Source: JBELMB01 sp042088665
Lineage (GTDB): Bacteria; Pseudomonadota; Alphaproteobacteria; Rhodobacterales; Rhodobacteraceae
Direction of reading: 5' to 3'
DNA: 11,270 nucleotides
NCBI GenBank assembly: GCA_042088665.1
Contig: JBELMB010000165.1
Coordinates: 1 to 11,270, forward strand
Shown: positions 1 through 5,363 of the stretch, piece by piece
Position numbering within the stretch: the first letter of the stretch is position 1
Layout: every line of letters starts with the position of its first letter
Notes under the pieces: generated by a model
What the model was told of the DNA's origin: nothing
What the model saw: the letters and a program-made list of their open reading frames with translations, nothing else
The model's database searches: none
Translations under genes and position numbers: made by a program

Positions 1-615
<615 letters not shown>

Positions 616-651
616 TCCGTTTTCAGCGCCAATAGGCAGCAGCGGACGGCA

Positions 652-675
652 GCGGGTTTTCAAGGAAAATCCCGC
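652..675 (+). terminator. Second hairpin downstream of lepA
   Basis: GCGGG-TTTTC (652-661), a three-base loop AAG, GAAAA (665-669), one bulged T, then CCCGC (671-675). This gives a 10-bp stem with one bulge, 22 bases after the first lepA hairpin. There is no downstream T-run. Taken with 594-630 it is the most likely end of the lepA transcript. Confidence 0.45.
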
Positions 676-971
676 GTGCCCACACCCTCGCCATTCCGGG
701 CGCGTTCTGCGCAGCCCCTATAGCCTGGGGTTCACCTCGCGCGCCCCGTTCAAACATCTTCAGAACACAGCGCCGAGGCGCGGAACCAGCCCGAAGGGCG
801 CCACACCAGAGCCGACGCGCCCTCAGGCGGCTCTTCGTCACCGTTCGCGCTGCGCCCGAAGGTCTTCCGCCAGTATCAGAGACAAAACGCCGTCGCCCCC
901 CTTGCAAAGCCGCCACGCGCGTCATCCATTGCGCTCGTCGTCCCCCCGACGCGACGTGCTTTCCACTCTGT
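676..971. other. Intergenic stretch without a convincing gene
   Basis: About 300 bases between the lepA hairpins and the repeat cluster. The only longer open frame is on the minus strand (925 to 623); it is rich in Arg and Ala, lacks recognisable motifs and runs through the lepA hairpins, so I do not call it. A possible hairpin pairs GAGCCG (809-814) with CGGCTC (828-833), and another pairs CGTCG (936-940) with CGACG (947-951). I found no tRNA-like, RNase P-like or tmRNA-like signature by eye. Confidence 0.5.
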
Positions 972-1024
972 CTTCGAGCCGTCCCCAGAACGGCTTGAAG
1001 CTGTCAGCGGGGTCGCCGCCGCTG
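972..1024. repeat. Two adjacent inverted repeats (hairpin pair)
   Basis: CTTC-G-AGCCGT (972-982) pairs with ACGGCT-T-GAAG (990-1000), an 11-bp stem with one G-T wobble and a 7-base loop. Immediately after, CAGCGG (1005-1010) pairs with CCGCTG (1019-1024) across 8 bases. The tandem repeat follows 21 bases later. They may be transcription terminators for the minus-strand gene ending at 1062, or part of a structured RNA. The pairing is seen; the function is unknown. Confidence 0.6.
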
Positions 1025-1045
1025 CGCTTCGCTCCTACGCCCCTC

Positions 1046-1122
1046 CGAGGGCCCCGCCCGTTCAGTCCTCCCGAGGGCCCCGCCCGTTCAGTCCTCCCGA
1101 GGGCCCCGCCCGTTCAGTCCTC
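1046..1122. repeat. Three tandem copies of a 26-bp repeat
   Basis: Units start at 1046, 1072 and 1098. The first two are identical (CGAGGGCCCCGCCC followed by GTTCAGTCCTCC) and the third differs only in its last base. Each contains a small GGGC/GCCC self-complementary core. On the minus strand each unit carries a TGA; because 26 is not a multiple of 3, the three copies put a stop in each of the three frames. The antitoxin-like gene on that strand ends at the last of these TGAs. Confidence 0.95.
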
Positions 1123-1571
1123 GAAGGCTCCACCGGAGCCTTCGCCGCGACGCGGCCGGACTTCACACCGAAAACAAGCCGTTTCTTTTGCGGGTGTGTG
1201 GTGATCAGAACGCCGTCCTCTTCCCAGGGGTCTTCGCGCCGCGACAGGGCCTCTTGCATCTTTGCCGTGCGCCCTGCCCCGCCGATGCGACCGCCTGCGT
1301 CCAGCCGGGCGCGCTCTTCGTGGGCCTGCACCGTCTTTGCCGCGCGAAAGCGGCTGTATTCCTGCTCCAGCCGCACCGCCTTGTCGCTTTCCGTCCGACC
1401 CAGCAGGGCCTCCAGCATCTTCAACTGGTAGAAGGGGATCACAGCCGCCATGTGTTTGCCGTGCCGTGTCAGCCAGATGTGACCGCCCTCATGGGCCACC
1501 CAATCCATCCAGATCCCGGCCTCCTCACGGAAACGTGAGACGGGCAAACGGCGAAATTCCTGTCCGATCAT
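1062..1571 (-). CDS. Orphan Phd/YefM-type antitoxin-like protein with extended tail
   Basis: 169 residues from the ATG at 1571, preceded by GGAGG five bases upstream; an in-frame ATG at 1583 overlaps that ribosome site and is less likely. Residues 3-55 look like the Phd/YefM DNA-binding fold: EFRRLPVSRFREEAG, then GGHIWLTRHGKHMAAVIPFYQLKMLEALL, matching the family pattern of an iTRhGkp-AvlvP strand followed by a helix. Residues 56-110 are charged and probably helical, where antitoxins usually bind their toxin. The family is normally 75-95 residues, so this is about twice as long. Residues 143-169 are encoded by the palindrome and the 26-bp repeats, suggesting repeat insertion replaced the original end. 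No RelE, YoeB or Doc-like toxin gene follows, so it is an orphan and may serve as a repressor. The paired palindromes upstream fit autoregulation. Good for family, uncertain for role. Confidence 0.72.
   Translation of the reverse strand: MIGQEFRRLPVSRFREEAGIWMDWVAHEGGHIWLTRHGKHMAAVIPFYQLKMLEALLGRTESDKAVRLEQEYSRFRAAKTVQAHEERARLDAGGRIGGAGRTAKMQEALSRREDPWEEDGVLITTHPQKKRLVFGVKSGRVAAKAPVEPSRTERAGPSGGLNGRGPRED
1122..1144. repeat. Perfect 10-bp palindrome with 3-base loop
   Basis: CGAAGGCTCC (1122-1131), ACC, GGAGCCTTCG (1135-1144). It abuts the third tandem repeat unit and falls within codons of about residues 143-150 of the minus-strand antitoxin-like gene, so if that gene is transcribed its mRNA has a strong hairpin just before the stop. 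It may work as a terminator stem read from either side, but no T-run follows. Confidence 0.85.
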
Positions 1572-1589
1572 AGGGACCTCCATCAATCC

Positions 1590-1614
1590 GTACCAAACAG
1601 CCCGCGTTTTGTAC
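1590..1614 (-). promoter_or_regulatory. Operator-like palindrome 1 (GTAC boxes)
   Basis: Nine-base arms GTACCAAAC (1590-1598) and GTTTTGTAC (1606-1614) are inverted repeats with one mismatch, separated by 7 bases. The right arm overlaps a GTAC-centred quasi-palindrome, GTTTTGTACCAAAC (1606-1619). It lies 19 bases before the antitoxin-like ATG at 1571, where an autorepressor would be expected. From memory, YefM operators have a TGTACA core; TGTACC here is close. Confidence 0.65.
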
Positions 1615-1676
1615 CAAACCCGCGCGGGGCGCCCCGTCATCGCGGGAAACACCCCCCGAAACCGGGGCAGCAATAT

Positions 1677-1701
1677 GTACCAGACGGGCTGCGTTTTGCA
1701 C
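1677..1701. promoter_or_regulatory. Operator-like palindrome 2 (GTAC boxes)
   Basis: Arms GTACCAGAC (1677-1685) and GTTTTGCAC (1693-1701) with a 7-base spacer: the same arm length, spacing and near-identical bases as palindrome 1, which starts 87 bases away. A further half site, GTTTGCAC, follows at 1703-1710. It sits between the antitoxin-like gene and the membrane effector-like gene and could regulate either. Confidence 0.6.
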
Positions 1702-1780
1702 CGTTTGCACATTGCCAAAAGGTAAACGCCGCCCGGTTAACGCCCCGCACGCCCCGTCAACCCCTGCCCGCACCGCGGCC

Positions 1781-1810
1781 TTGACCGAGCCCGAATCCCC
1801 CGTGTATCGA
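1781..1810 (+). promoter_or_regulatory. Possible promoter of the effector-like gene
   Basis: TTGACC (1781-1786), an 18-base spacer, then TATCGA (1805-1810). The -35 is good and the -10 is weak. It would give a leader of about 50 bases before the ATG at 1868. Confidence 0.3.
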
Positions 1811-1867
1811 CGCAAAGGCCGCGTGTTTCGGTGCGTCATATGGGCCGCGGCAACAGCAGGATACCCC

Positions 1868-2358
1868 ATGCAAATCCCCTATGACCCGCTTGAATTCTAT
1901 GCCCAGATCCTGCGCAACGAGATCCGCAGCGCCGATGCCAAGGTCGGGATCGCCGTGGCGTCGTCCTCGATCCTGTTGTCAGCGAACTTCCTGATGCTGC
2001 GGGCCGGAACGCTGAGCCCTGTGCCCTCCGCCTTTGTCCTGCTGGCCACCGCGACAGCCCTCGCCGCGGTGGTCTTTGCCATCCTTGCGGTGCGACCGGG
2101 CGTCAGCAGCCAATCCAAAGGTTTTTTTATTACAAGAACTTGCACAGCAGAGGACCAGAGGTCCTGCTGGAGCGGTTCAGCGACCCGCAAGCGGTCCATG
2201 CGGAACTGGCGCTGCTCTGTGCCGACTATGCCCGTATCGCCAAGCGCAAGTACGAGTTCGTGTGCATCTCGCTGAATTTCCTGATGGCCAGCGCCTCGGC
2301 CACGGCCTTGACCGTGGTGATCCGCTTTCTCGAACAGGGCAGCCTCGGCCTGCGCTGA
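1868..2358 (+). CDS. Pycsar effector-like membrane protein (DUF5706/PycTM), -1 frameshift
   Basis: The ATG at 1868 has AGGA 6 bases upstream. The zero frame gives residues 1-87: a short helix (PLEFYAQILRNEIRSADAKVG), then two membrane segments (about 26-44 and 53-75), ending in SKGFF at a T7 run (2122-2128). Continuing in the -1 frame gives YYKNL, a cytoplasmic helix region (GPEVLLERFSDPQAVHAELALLCADYARIAKRKYEF) and a third membrane segment (about 131-155), stopping at 2356-2358. The joined product is 163 residues, the usual size for the family, and the ADAK, FFYY and KRKYEF landmarks match the PycTM layout as I remember it. Such proteins act in Pycsar defence as cyclic-nucleotide-triggered membrane disruptors, but no uridylate or cytidylate cyclase is beside it. 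Without the shift the frame runs on with unrelated Arg/Ser-rich residues to 2275 (135 residues). It may be a sequencing error, a broken gene, or programmed slippage. Confidence 0.7.
2122..2169 (+). other. Slippery T7 run with downstream hairpin
   Basis: In the zero frame the bases read GGT TTT TTT ATT, so 2122-2128 is a perfect X XXY YYZ heptamer (T TTT TTT) for -1 slippage and is also a site where polymerase can slip. CAGCA (2145-2149) plus GGACC (2152-2156) pairs with GGTCC (2160-2164) plus TGCTG (2165-2169), a 10-bp stem with a two-base bulge and a three-base loop. The 16-base gap between run and stem is longer than the usual 5-9, which weakens the ribosomal-frameshift reading. Confidence 0.5.
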
Positions 2359-2377
2359 CCGGTTTGATCCCGATCAA

Positions 2378-2399
2378 GGCCCCCGCGTGCAAGGGGGCC
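2378..2399 (+). terminator. GC-rich hairpin after the effector-like gene
   Basis: GGCCCCC (2378-2384) pairs with GGGGGCC (2393-2399) across 8 bases, 20 bases after the stop at 2358. There is no T-run. It lies just ahead of the small membrane gene's start and could also hide or expose its ribosome site. Confidence 0.4.
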
Positions 2400-2411
2400 C
2401 ATGCAGGGCCC

Positions 2412-2591
2412 ATGTCGCCCTTGACCCACATCGTTTTCTCGCTGGTGGCCCCAACGCTTGCGGGCACCGCCACCGTCGTCGCTCTCGTCGCTGGGGTCAC
2501 TGGTTTGACGCCTCTTCTGCTCGCAGCTGGCGCAGGTATTGTTTTATCGATTCCAGCAACTTACCGGATTTTGCGCGCGCTTTCGACGTGA
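2412..2591 (+). CDS. Small membrane protein (59 residues)
   Basis: It starts at the ATG at 2412 with AGGG four bases upstream. The product has two hydrophobic segments, HIVFSLVAPTLAGTATVVALVAG and GLTPLLLAAGAGIVLSIPAT, joined by a short turn and followed by a basic end (YRILRALST), so it should be an inner-membrane hairpin protein. I recall a family of about 60-residue Rhodobacterales proteins with the same look (SLVAPTLAG then an Ala-rich second helix ending in P) that databases often mislabel as CTP synthetase; this has no relation to PyrG. The last 31 bases overlap the end of the convergent phosphatase gene. Function unknown. Confidence 0.72.
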   Translation: MSPLTHIVFSLVAPTLAGTATVVALVAGVTGLTPLLLAAGAGIVLSIPATYRILRALST

Positions 2592-3028
2592 TCGAGAAGC
2601 CCCTCTGCGCAGGCCTCGATCAGATCCAGAGCGCCGTGGAAATCGCCTGTGTAATAGGGGTCCGGCACGTGGTCCGCCCCCAGCGCAGCAGGCGCGAAAT
2701 CGGTCAAGAGCCGGAACTCCGCGCCACCATCCGAGAGGGCATGCAGGTCTGCAAGGTTCTGTGCATCCATGGCAAGGATCAGGTCGAAATCCGCGAAATC
2801 CCCTTGTCGCACTTGCCGCGCGCGCTGCCCATCAAGGTCATAGCCCCGCGCATGTGCCGCCGCGCGCATTGGGCCGTAAGGCATTGAGCCGCTGTGCCAA
2901 TCCCCGGTGCCCGCGCTGTCCACCCGCAACGCCAAACCTCGCCGCGCCGCCTGCCTGCGCACCACGCCTTCTGCCGAAGGCGAGCGACAGATGTTGCCAA
3001 GGCAAACAAAGAGAATACTCTGAACCAT
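2561..3028 (-). CDS. Low-molecular-weight protein-tyrosine phosphatase
   Basis: 155 residues, the normal size for the family. The active-site loop is at the N terminus: VCLGNICRS, with nucleophile Cys9 and Arg15 of the CX5R motif. The general acid is Asp123 in VPDPYYTGDF. It hydrolyses phosphotyrosine in cytoplasmic proteins; bacterial members act on tyrosine kinases of exopolysaccharide systems or, as in some ArsC proteins, on arsenate. No ars genes are nearby, so a phosphatase is preferred. The ATG at 3028 starts the protein right before the first beta-strand; there is no ribosome site, and the promoter at 3035-3063 would start transcription at this ATG. It is divergent from the sirtuin gene by 50 bases and overlaps the small membrane gene at its 3' end. 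Confidence 0.95.
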   Translation of the reverse strand: MVQSILFVCLGNICRSPSAEGVVRRQAARRGLALRVDSAGTGDWHSGSMPYGPMRAAAHARGYDLDGQRARQVRQGDFADFDLILAMDAQNLADLHALSDGGAEFRLLTDFAPAALGADHVPDPYYTGDFHGALDLIEACAEGLLDHVESARKIR

Positions 3029-3034
3029 GACACC

Positions 3035-3063
3035 AGTATGGTCTTCTCCGGGGGCACAGGCAA
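3035..3063 (-). promoter_or_regulatory. Promoter of the phosphatase gene, predicted leaderless
   Basis: On the minus strand: TTGCCT (3063-3058), a 17-base spacer, CATACT (3040-3035). The -10 ends six bases before the ATG at 3028, so the expected transcription start is the A of the start codon. The lack of a Shine-Dalgarno site agrees with leaderless translation. Confidence 0.45.
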
Positions 3064-3078
3064 CACCTTGGCAAGCAC

Positions 3079-3771
3079 ATGAGAACAAAAGACAAAATCG
3101 TCATCCTCACTGGCGCCGGGCTGTCGGCGGAGTCGGGTCTTGCGACCTTTCGAGACGAGGGCGGGCTGTGGGCGCAGCACCGTATCGAGGATGTCGCCAC
3201 ACCAGAGGCCTTTGCCCGCGATCCGGAGCGGGTACAGGCCTTTTACAACCAGCGCCGGCACCAAAGCCGCGCGGCACAGCCGAACGCCGCCCATAAGGCG
3301 TTGGCGAACCTCCAGAAATCATACCCGGGCGATGTGGTGATCGTCACCCAGAACGTCGACGGTCTGCATGAAAAGGCAGGCGCCGAGGTGCTGCATATGC
3401 ATGGCGCCCTCGACTCCGCGCTTTGCGCCCGATGTGGTCACCGTTGGGCCGCGCCCGACGTAATCGCGGTTGCAACGCCCTGCCCCGCTTGCCGGACCCC
3501 CGCGGCGCGGCCTGACATCGTCTGGTTCGGGGAGATCCCCTACCACATGGACGAGATCGCGGCGCACCTTGACACTTGTACGCTATTCGCCGCGATCGGC
3601 ACGTCAGGGCAGGTCTACCCCGCCGCAGGTCTTGTCATGCATGCGGCGGAGATGGGCGCGGAGACGGTCGAACTCAATCTGGAACCCAGCGAAGTGTCAC
3701 GCGCCTTCAACAGCCGCCGCATTGGCCCCGCCACCGAAGTGGTGCCCAGCTGGGTCGCAGAGCTGCTCTAG
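3079..3771 (+). CDS. cobB: NAD-dependent protein deacylase (sirtuin, CobB class)
   Basis: 230 residues. It removes acyl groups from lysines using NAD. The NAD-binding GAGLSAESG is at residues 12-20, TFRD at 23-26, TQNVDGLH at 90-97, the catalytic His108 in HMHGAL, and the zinc cysteines are two CxxC pairs (116/119 and 135/138). GTSGQVYPAAG at 174-184 closes the Rossmann pocket. Tyr56 and Arg59 (FYNQRR) form the Y-x-x-R signature of the SIRT5/CobB class, which favours negatively charged acyl groups such as succinyl as well as acetyl. The ATG at 3079 sits just before the first strand (KDKIVILTGAG); its ribosome site is poor. Divergent from the phosphatase gene. Confidence 0.96.
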   Translation: MRTKDKIVILTGAGLSAESGLATFRDEGGLWAQHRIEDVATPEAFARDPERVQAFYNQRRHQSRAAQPNAAHKALANLQKSYPGDVVIVTQNVDGLHEKAGAEVLHMHGALDSALCARCGHRWAAPDVIAVATPCPACRTPAARPDIVWFGEIPYHMDEIAAHLDTCTLFAAIGTSGQVYPAAGLVMHAAEMGAETVELNLEPSEVSRAFNSRRIGPATEVVPSWVAELL

Positions 3772-3803
3772 GTTCAGGAACCCTGCGCGTGGCCGTGCAT
3801 GGG

Positions 3804-4241
3804 CTAGCGGTCCAGATCCACGGGGATCTCGATCTCCACTTCGCCCGCGGCCTCAAAGGTCAGGGTCACAGAGACCATGTCGCCCTGCAGCATGGACTGT
3901 TTGAGGCCCATGAACATCACGTGGTCGCCGCCGCGCATGAGCATGTGGCGCCCCCCTGCCGGGATCTCAAAGCCTTCTTCGACATGCACCATCCTCATCA
4001 CGCCCTCGCCCATGTCCTGATGGGTGTGCAGCTCGACGCGGTGCGCAATGTCCGACGCGGCAGAGACAAGGCGATCCGGCGTGGTGCCGCTGTTCTCGAT
4101 GACCATGAAGGCCGCGCCGGCCTTGGCCTTTGGGCTGGCAGCGCGCGCGTAGGGCTCCGTGATGGTGATGCCGTCGGCGCAGGCGAAGGTGACGGACAGG
4201 GCAGCCACGCAGGCGCCCAGAAACAGGGATTTGACTGTCAT
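3804..4241 (-). CDS. Periplasmic copper chaperone PCuAC (DUF461)
   Basis: 145 residues with an N-terminal signal peptide (MTVKSLFLGACVAALSVTFA, probable cleavage near residue 22). The mature part has the PCuAC fold: ITEPYARAASPKAKAGAAFMVIEN, then a metal-binding set with the histidines of HRVELHTH (67-74), Met84 and His107-x-Met109 in GGDHVMFMGLK. These proteins carry Cu(I) in the periplasm to the CuA centre of cytochrome c oxidase. A second His/Met-rich stretch (GGRHMLM, 97-102) adds possible ligands. It lies 45 bases downstream of the small exported gene at 4287-4637, probably one transcript. It is convergent with the sirtuin gene, 32 bases apart. Confidence 0.93.
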   Translation of the reverse strand: MTVKSLFLGACVAALSVTFACADGITITEPYARAASPKAKAGAAFMVIENSGTTPDRLVSAASDIAHRVELHTHQDMGEGVMRMVHVEEGFEIPAGGRHMLMRGGDHVMFMGLKQSMLQGDMVSVTLTFEAAGEVEIEIPVDLDR

Positions 4242-4286
4242 AACGTGTCTCTTGTGCTGAGAGGATCTGATCGGTGGTGAACTGGA

Positions 4287-4637
4287 TCAGATCGCGCGTG
4301 GCGGTCCCCGGGCCTGCGGCTCGTGCAGGCTGTGGCCTGTTGCCAGAGCCACGTCATGCCAGGCGTGCAGAGCGTGCCAAAGCTGCTCCGGCGTTGCGGG
4401 GACAAAGACCACAGCGGGCGGTGCAAAGAGCGTGCCAAGGACATCGGGGCACAGATGCACCGGGGACACCGGCTGGCCCTCGCTGTCGAGGGTCACACGC
4501 ACCACGGTCAGTCCCTGACAGATCTCCACGCTGCCCATCGGCTGCGCCTGACCGCGCGCAACCGCGACGGACAGCGAGGTGAGGACCATCATCCCCGCGA
4601 GGGCAAAGGCAAGACTGATGCGCAACAGGCGGCTCAT
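4287..4637 (-). CDS. Small exported Cys/His protein (DUF2946-like)
   Basis: 116 residues starting at the ATG at 4637, chosen because it begins a clear signal peptide (MSRLLRISLAFALAGMMVLTSLSVAVA); a longer frame to 4808 adds only low-complexity residues. The mature part has VEICQGLTVVRVTLDSEGQPV followed by HLCPD, so Cys40 and Cys63 are about 23 residues apart, and a His-rich C terminus (His88, 91, 94, 102, 105). This resembles DUF2946-type proteins that I recall sitting beside PCuAC genes, which suggests a copper role in the periplasm. Biochemical function is unknown. No clear ribosome site. Confidence 0.7.
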   Translation of the reverse strand: MSRLLRISLAFALAGMMVLTSLSVAVARGQAQPMGSVEICQGLTVVRVTLDSEGQPVSPVHLCPDVLGTLFAPPAVVFVPATPEQLWHALHAWHDVALATGHSLHEPQARGPPRAI

Positions 4638-4867
4638 GCGAGCAGGTTTAGCCCCGTGAACCCGCGGCGCAATGCGACACGGTGAAAACCCTGCAGGATG
4701 CTGTGTTCGACGCCGCGGCTCACCACGTCCAGCGCCCGGCACACCCGACTTGGGACAGGTCTGCGACACCGCGCCCTGCGCGCCCTGCACTGGCCGGTCA
4801 TCCCGCACCCCTTGGGTCAGGCAGGTCTGTCTGGAAGATCGGACCGGGACAGCCCAAACGACAACAG

Positions 4868-4885
4868 CCCCGGGCGCACCCGAGG
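4868..4885 (-). terminator. Possible rpmB terminator
   Basis: Read on the minus strand: CCTCGGG, loop TGCG, CCCGGGG, a 7-bp stem with one G-T wobble, 26 bases after the rpmB stop, followed by a loosely T-rich stretch (CTGTTGTCGTTTGGG). The rest of 4638-4867 shows no gene or clear site that I can support. Confidence 0.4.
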
Positions 4886-4910
4886 CTGGTTCAGATCGGT
4901 CGCGAAAGGA

Positions 4911-5210
4911 TCAGGCCGCGGCGGTGGCGGCGGTCTGTGCCTTCGAGATCTCTTTCTTCACCTTCAGCGCGCGCGCCGAAAGCTCTGTGTCCTTGGCTTT
5001 GGCAAGGAACTTGTCGAGCCCACCGCGGTGGTCCACCGACCGCAGCGCATGCGCAGAAATGCGCAGGCGGATGCCACGGCCCAGCGTCTCGGACTGCAGG
5101 GTGACATCGTTCAGGTTCGGCAGGTAACGCCGCTTGGTCTTGTTGTTGGCGTGGCTGACATTGTTGCCAACCATCGGGCCTTTACCGGTCAATTCGCACA
5201 CGCGCGACAT
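4911..5210 (-). CDS. rpmB: 50S ribosomal protein L28
   Basis: 99 residues. The L28 signature is complete: MSRVCELTGKGPMVGNNVSHANNKTKRRYLPNL, then the RLRISAHALRSVDHRGGLDKFL segment typical of the alphaproteobacterial form with its Ala/Lys-rich C-terminal tail. It is a structural protein of the large subunit. AAGGA lies 7 bases before the ATG. A good promoter at 5332-5360 gives it its own transcript with a leader of about 115 bases containing GC-rich hairpins. Confidence 0.98.
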   Translation of the reverse strand: MSRVCELTGKGPMVGNNVSHANNKTKRRYLPNLNDVTLQSETLGRGIRLRISAHALRSVDHRGGLDKFLAKAKDTELSARALKVKKEISKAQTAATAAA

Positions 5211-5242
5211 GGCTTTGTCCTTATCTCAGTTGGTCCGCAGCC

Positions 5243-5258
5243 GGGGCGGTCCTGCCCC
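5243..5258 (-). other. Hairpin in the rpmB leader
   Basis: GGGGC (5243-5247) pairs with GCCCC (5254-5258) across 6 bases, about 35 bases before the rpmB ATG. A second self-complementary element, GGGCGCCGCCC, is at 5281-5291. They could regulate L28 synthesis or simply reflect GC content. Confidence 0.35.
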
Positions 5259-5331
5259 ACGGCCTTGCACCAAAATCAAAGGGCGCCGCCCAAAGTCATC
5301 ACGAGGGAGCGCCCAGAATCTCGGTTCGGGT

Positions 5332-5360
5332 CTGATAGGCGCGCACAGGCGCCGGGTCAA
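5332..5360 (-). promoter_or_regulatory. rpmB promoter
   Basis: On the minus strand: TTGACC (5360-5355), a 17-base spacer, TATCAG (5337-5332). The -35 begins four bases after the stop codon of the upstream hydrolase gene. Confidence 0.6.
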
Positions 5361-5363
5361 GGC

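Noticed and set aside
623..925. 100-residue minus-strand open frame after lepA
   Set aside because: Arg/Ala-rich, runs through the lepA hairpins, no ribosome site or motif; not separable from noise.
1062..1718. Longer 218-residue form of the antitoxin-like protein
   Set aside because: It would translate through both palindromes and the operator region; GGAGG before 1571 and the family N terminus favour the short form.
1712..1867. Upstream extension of the effector-like frame to 1712
   Set aside because: The extra residues are basic low-complexity sequence starting next to operator 2; AGGA precedes the ATG at 1868.
2412..2591. CTP synthetase annotation
   Set aside because: CTP synthase is over 500 residues and soluble; this is a 59-residue membrane protein.
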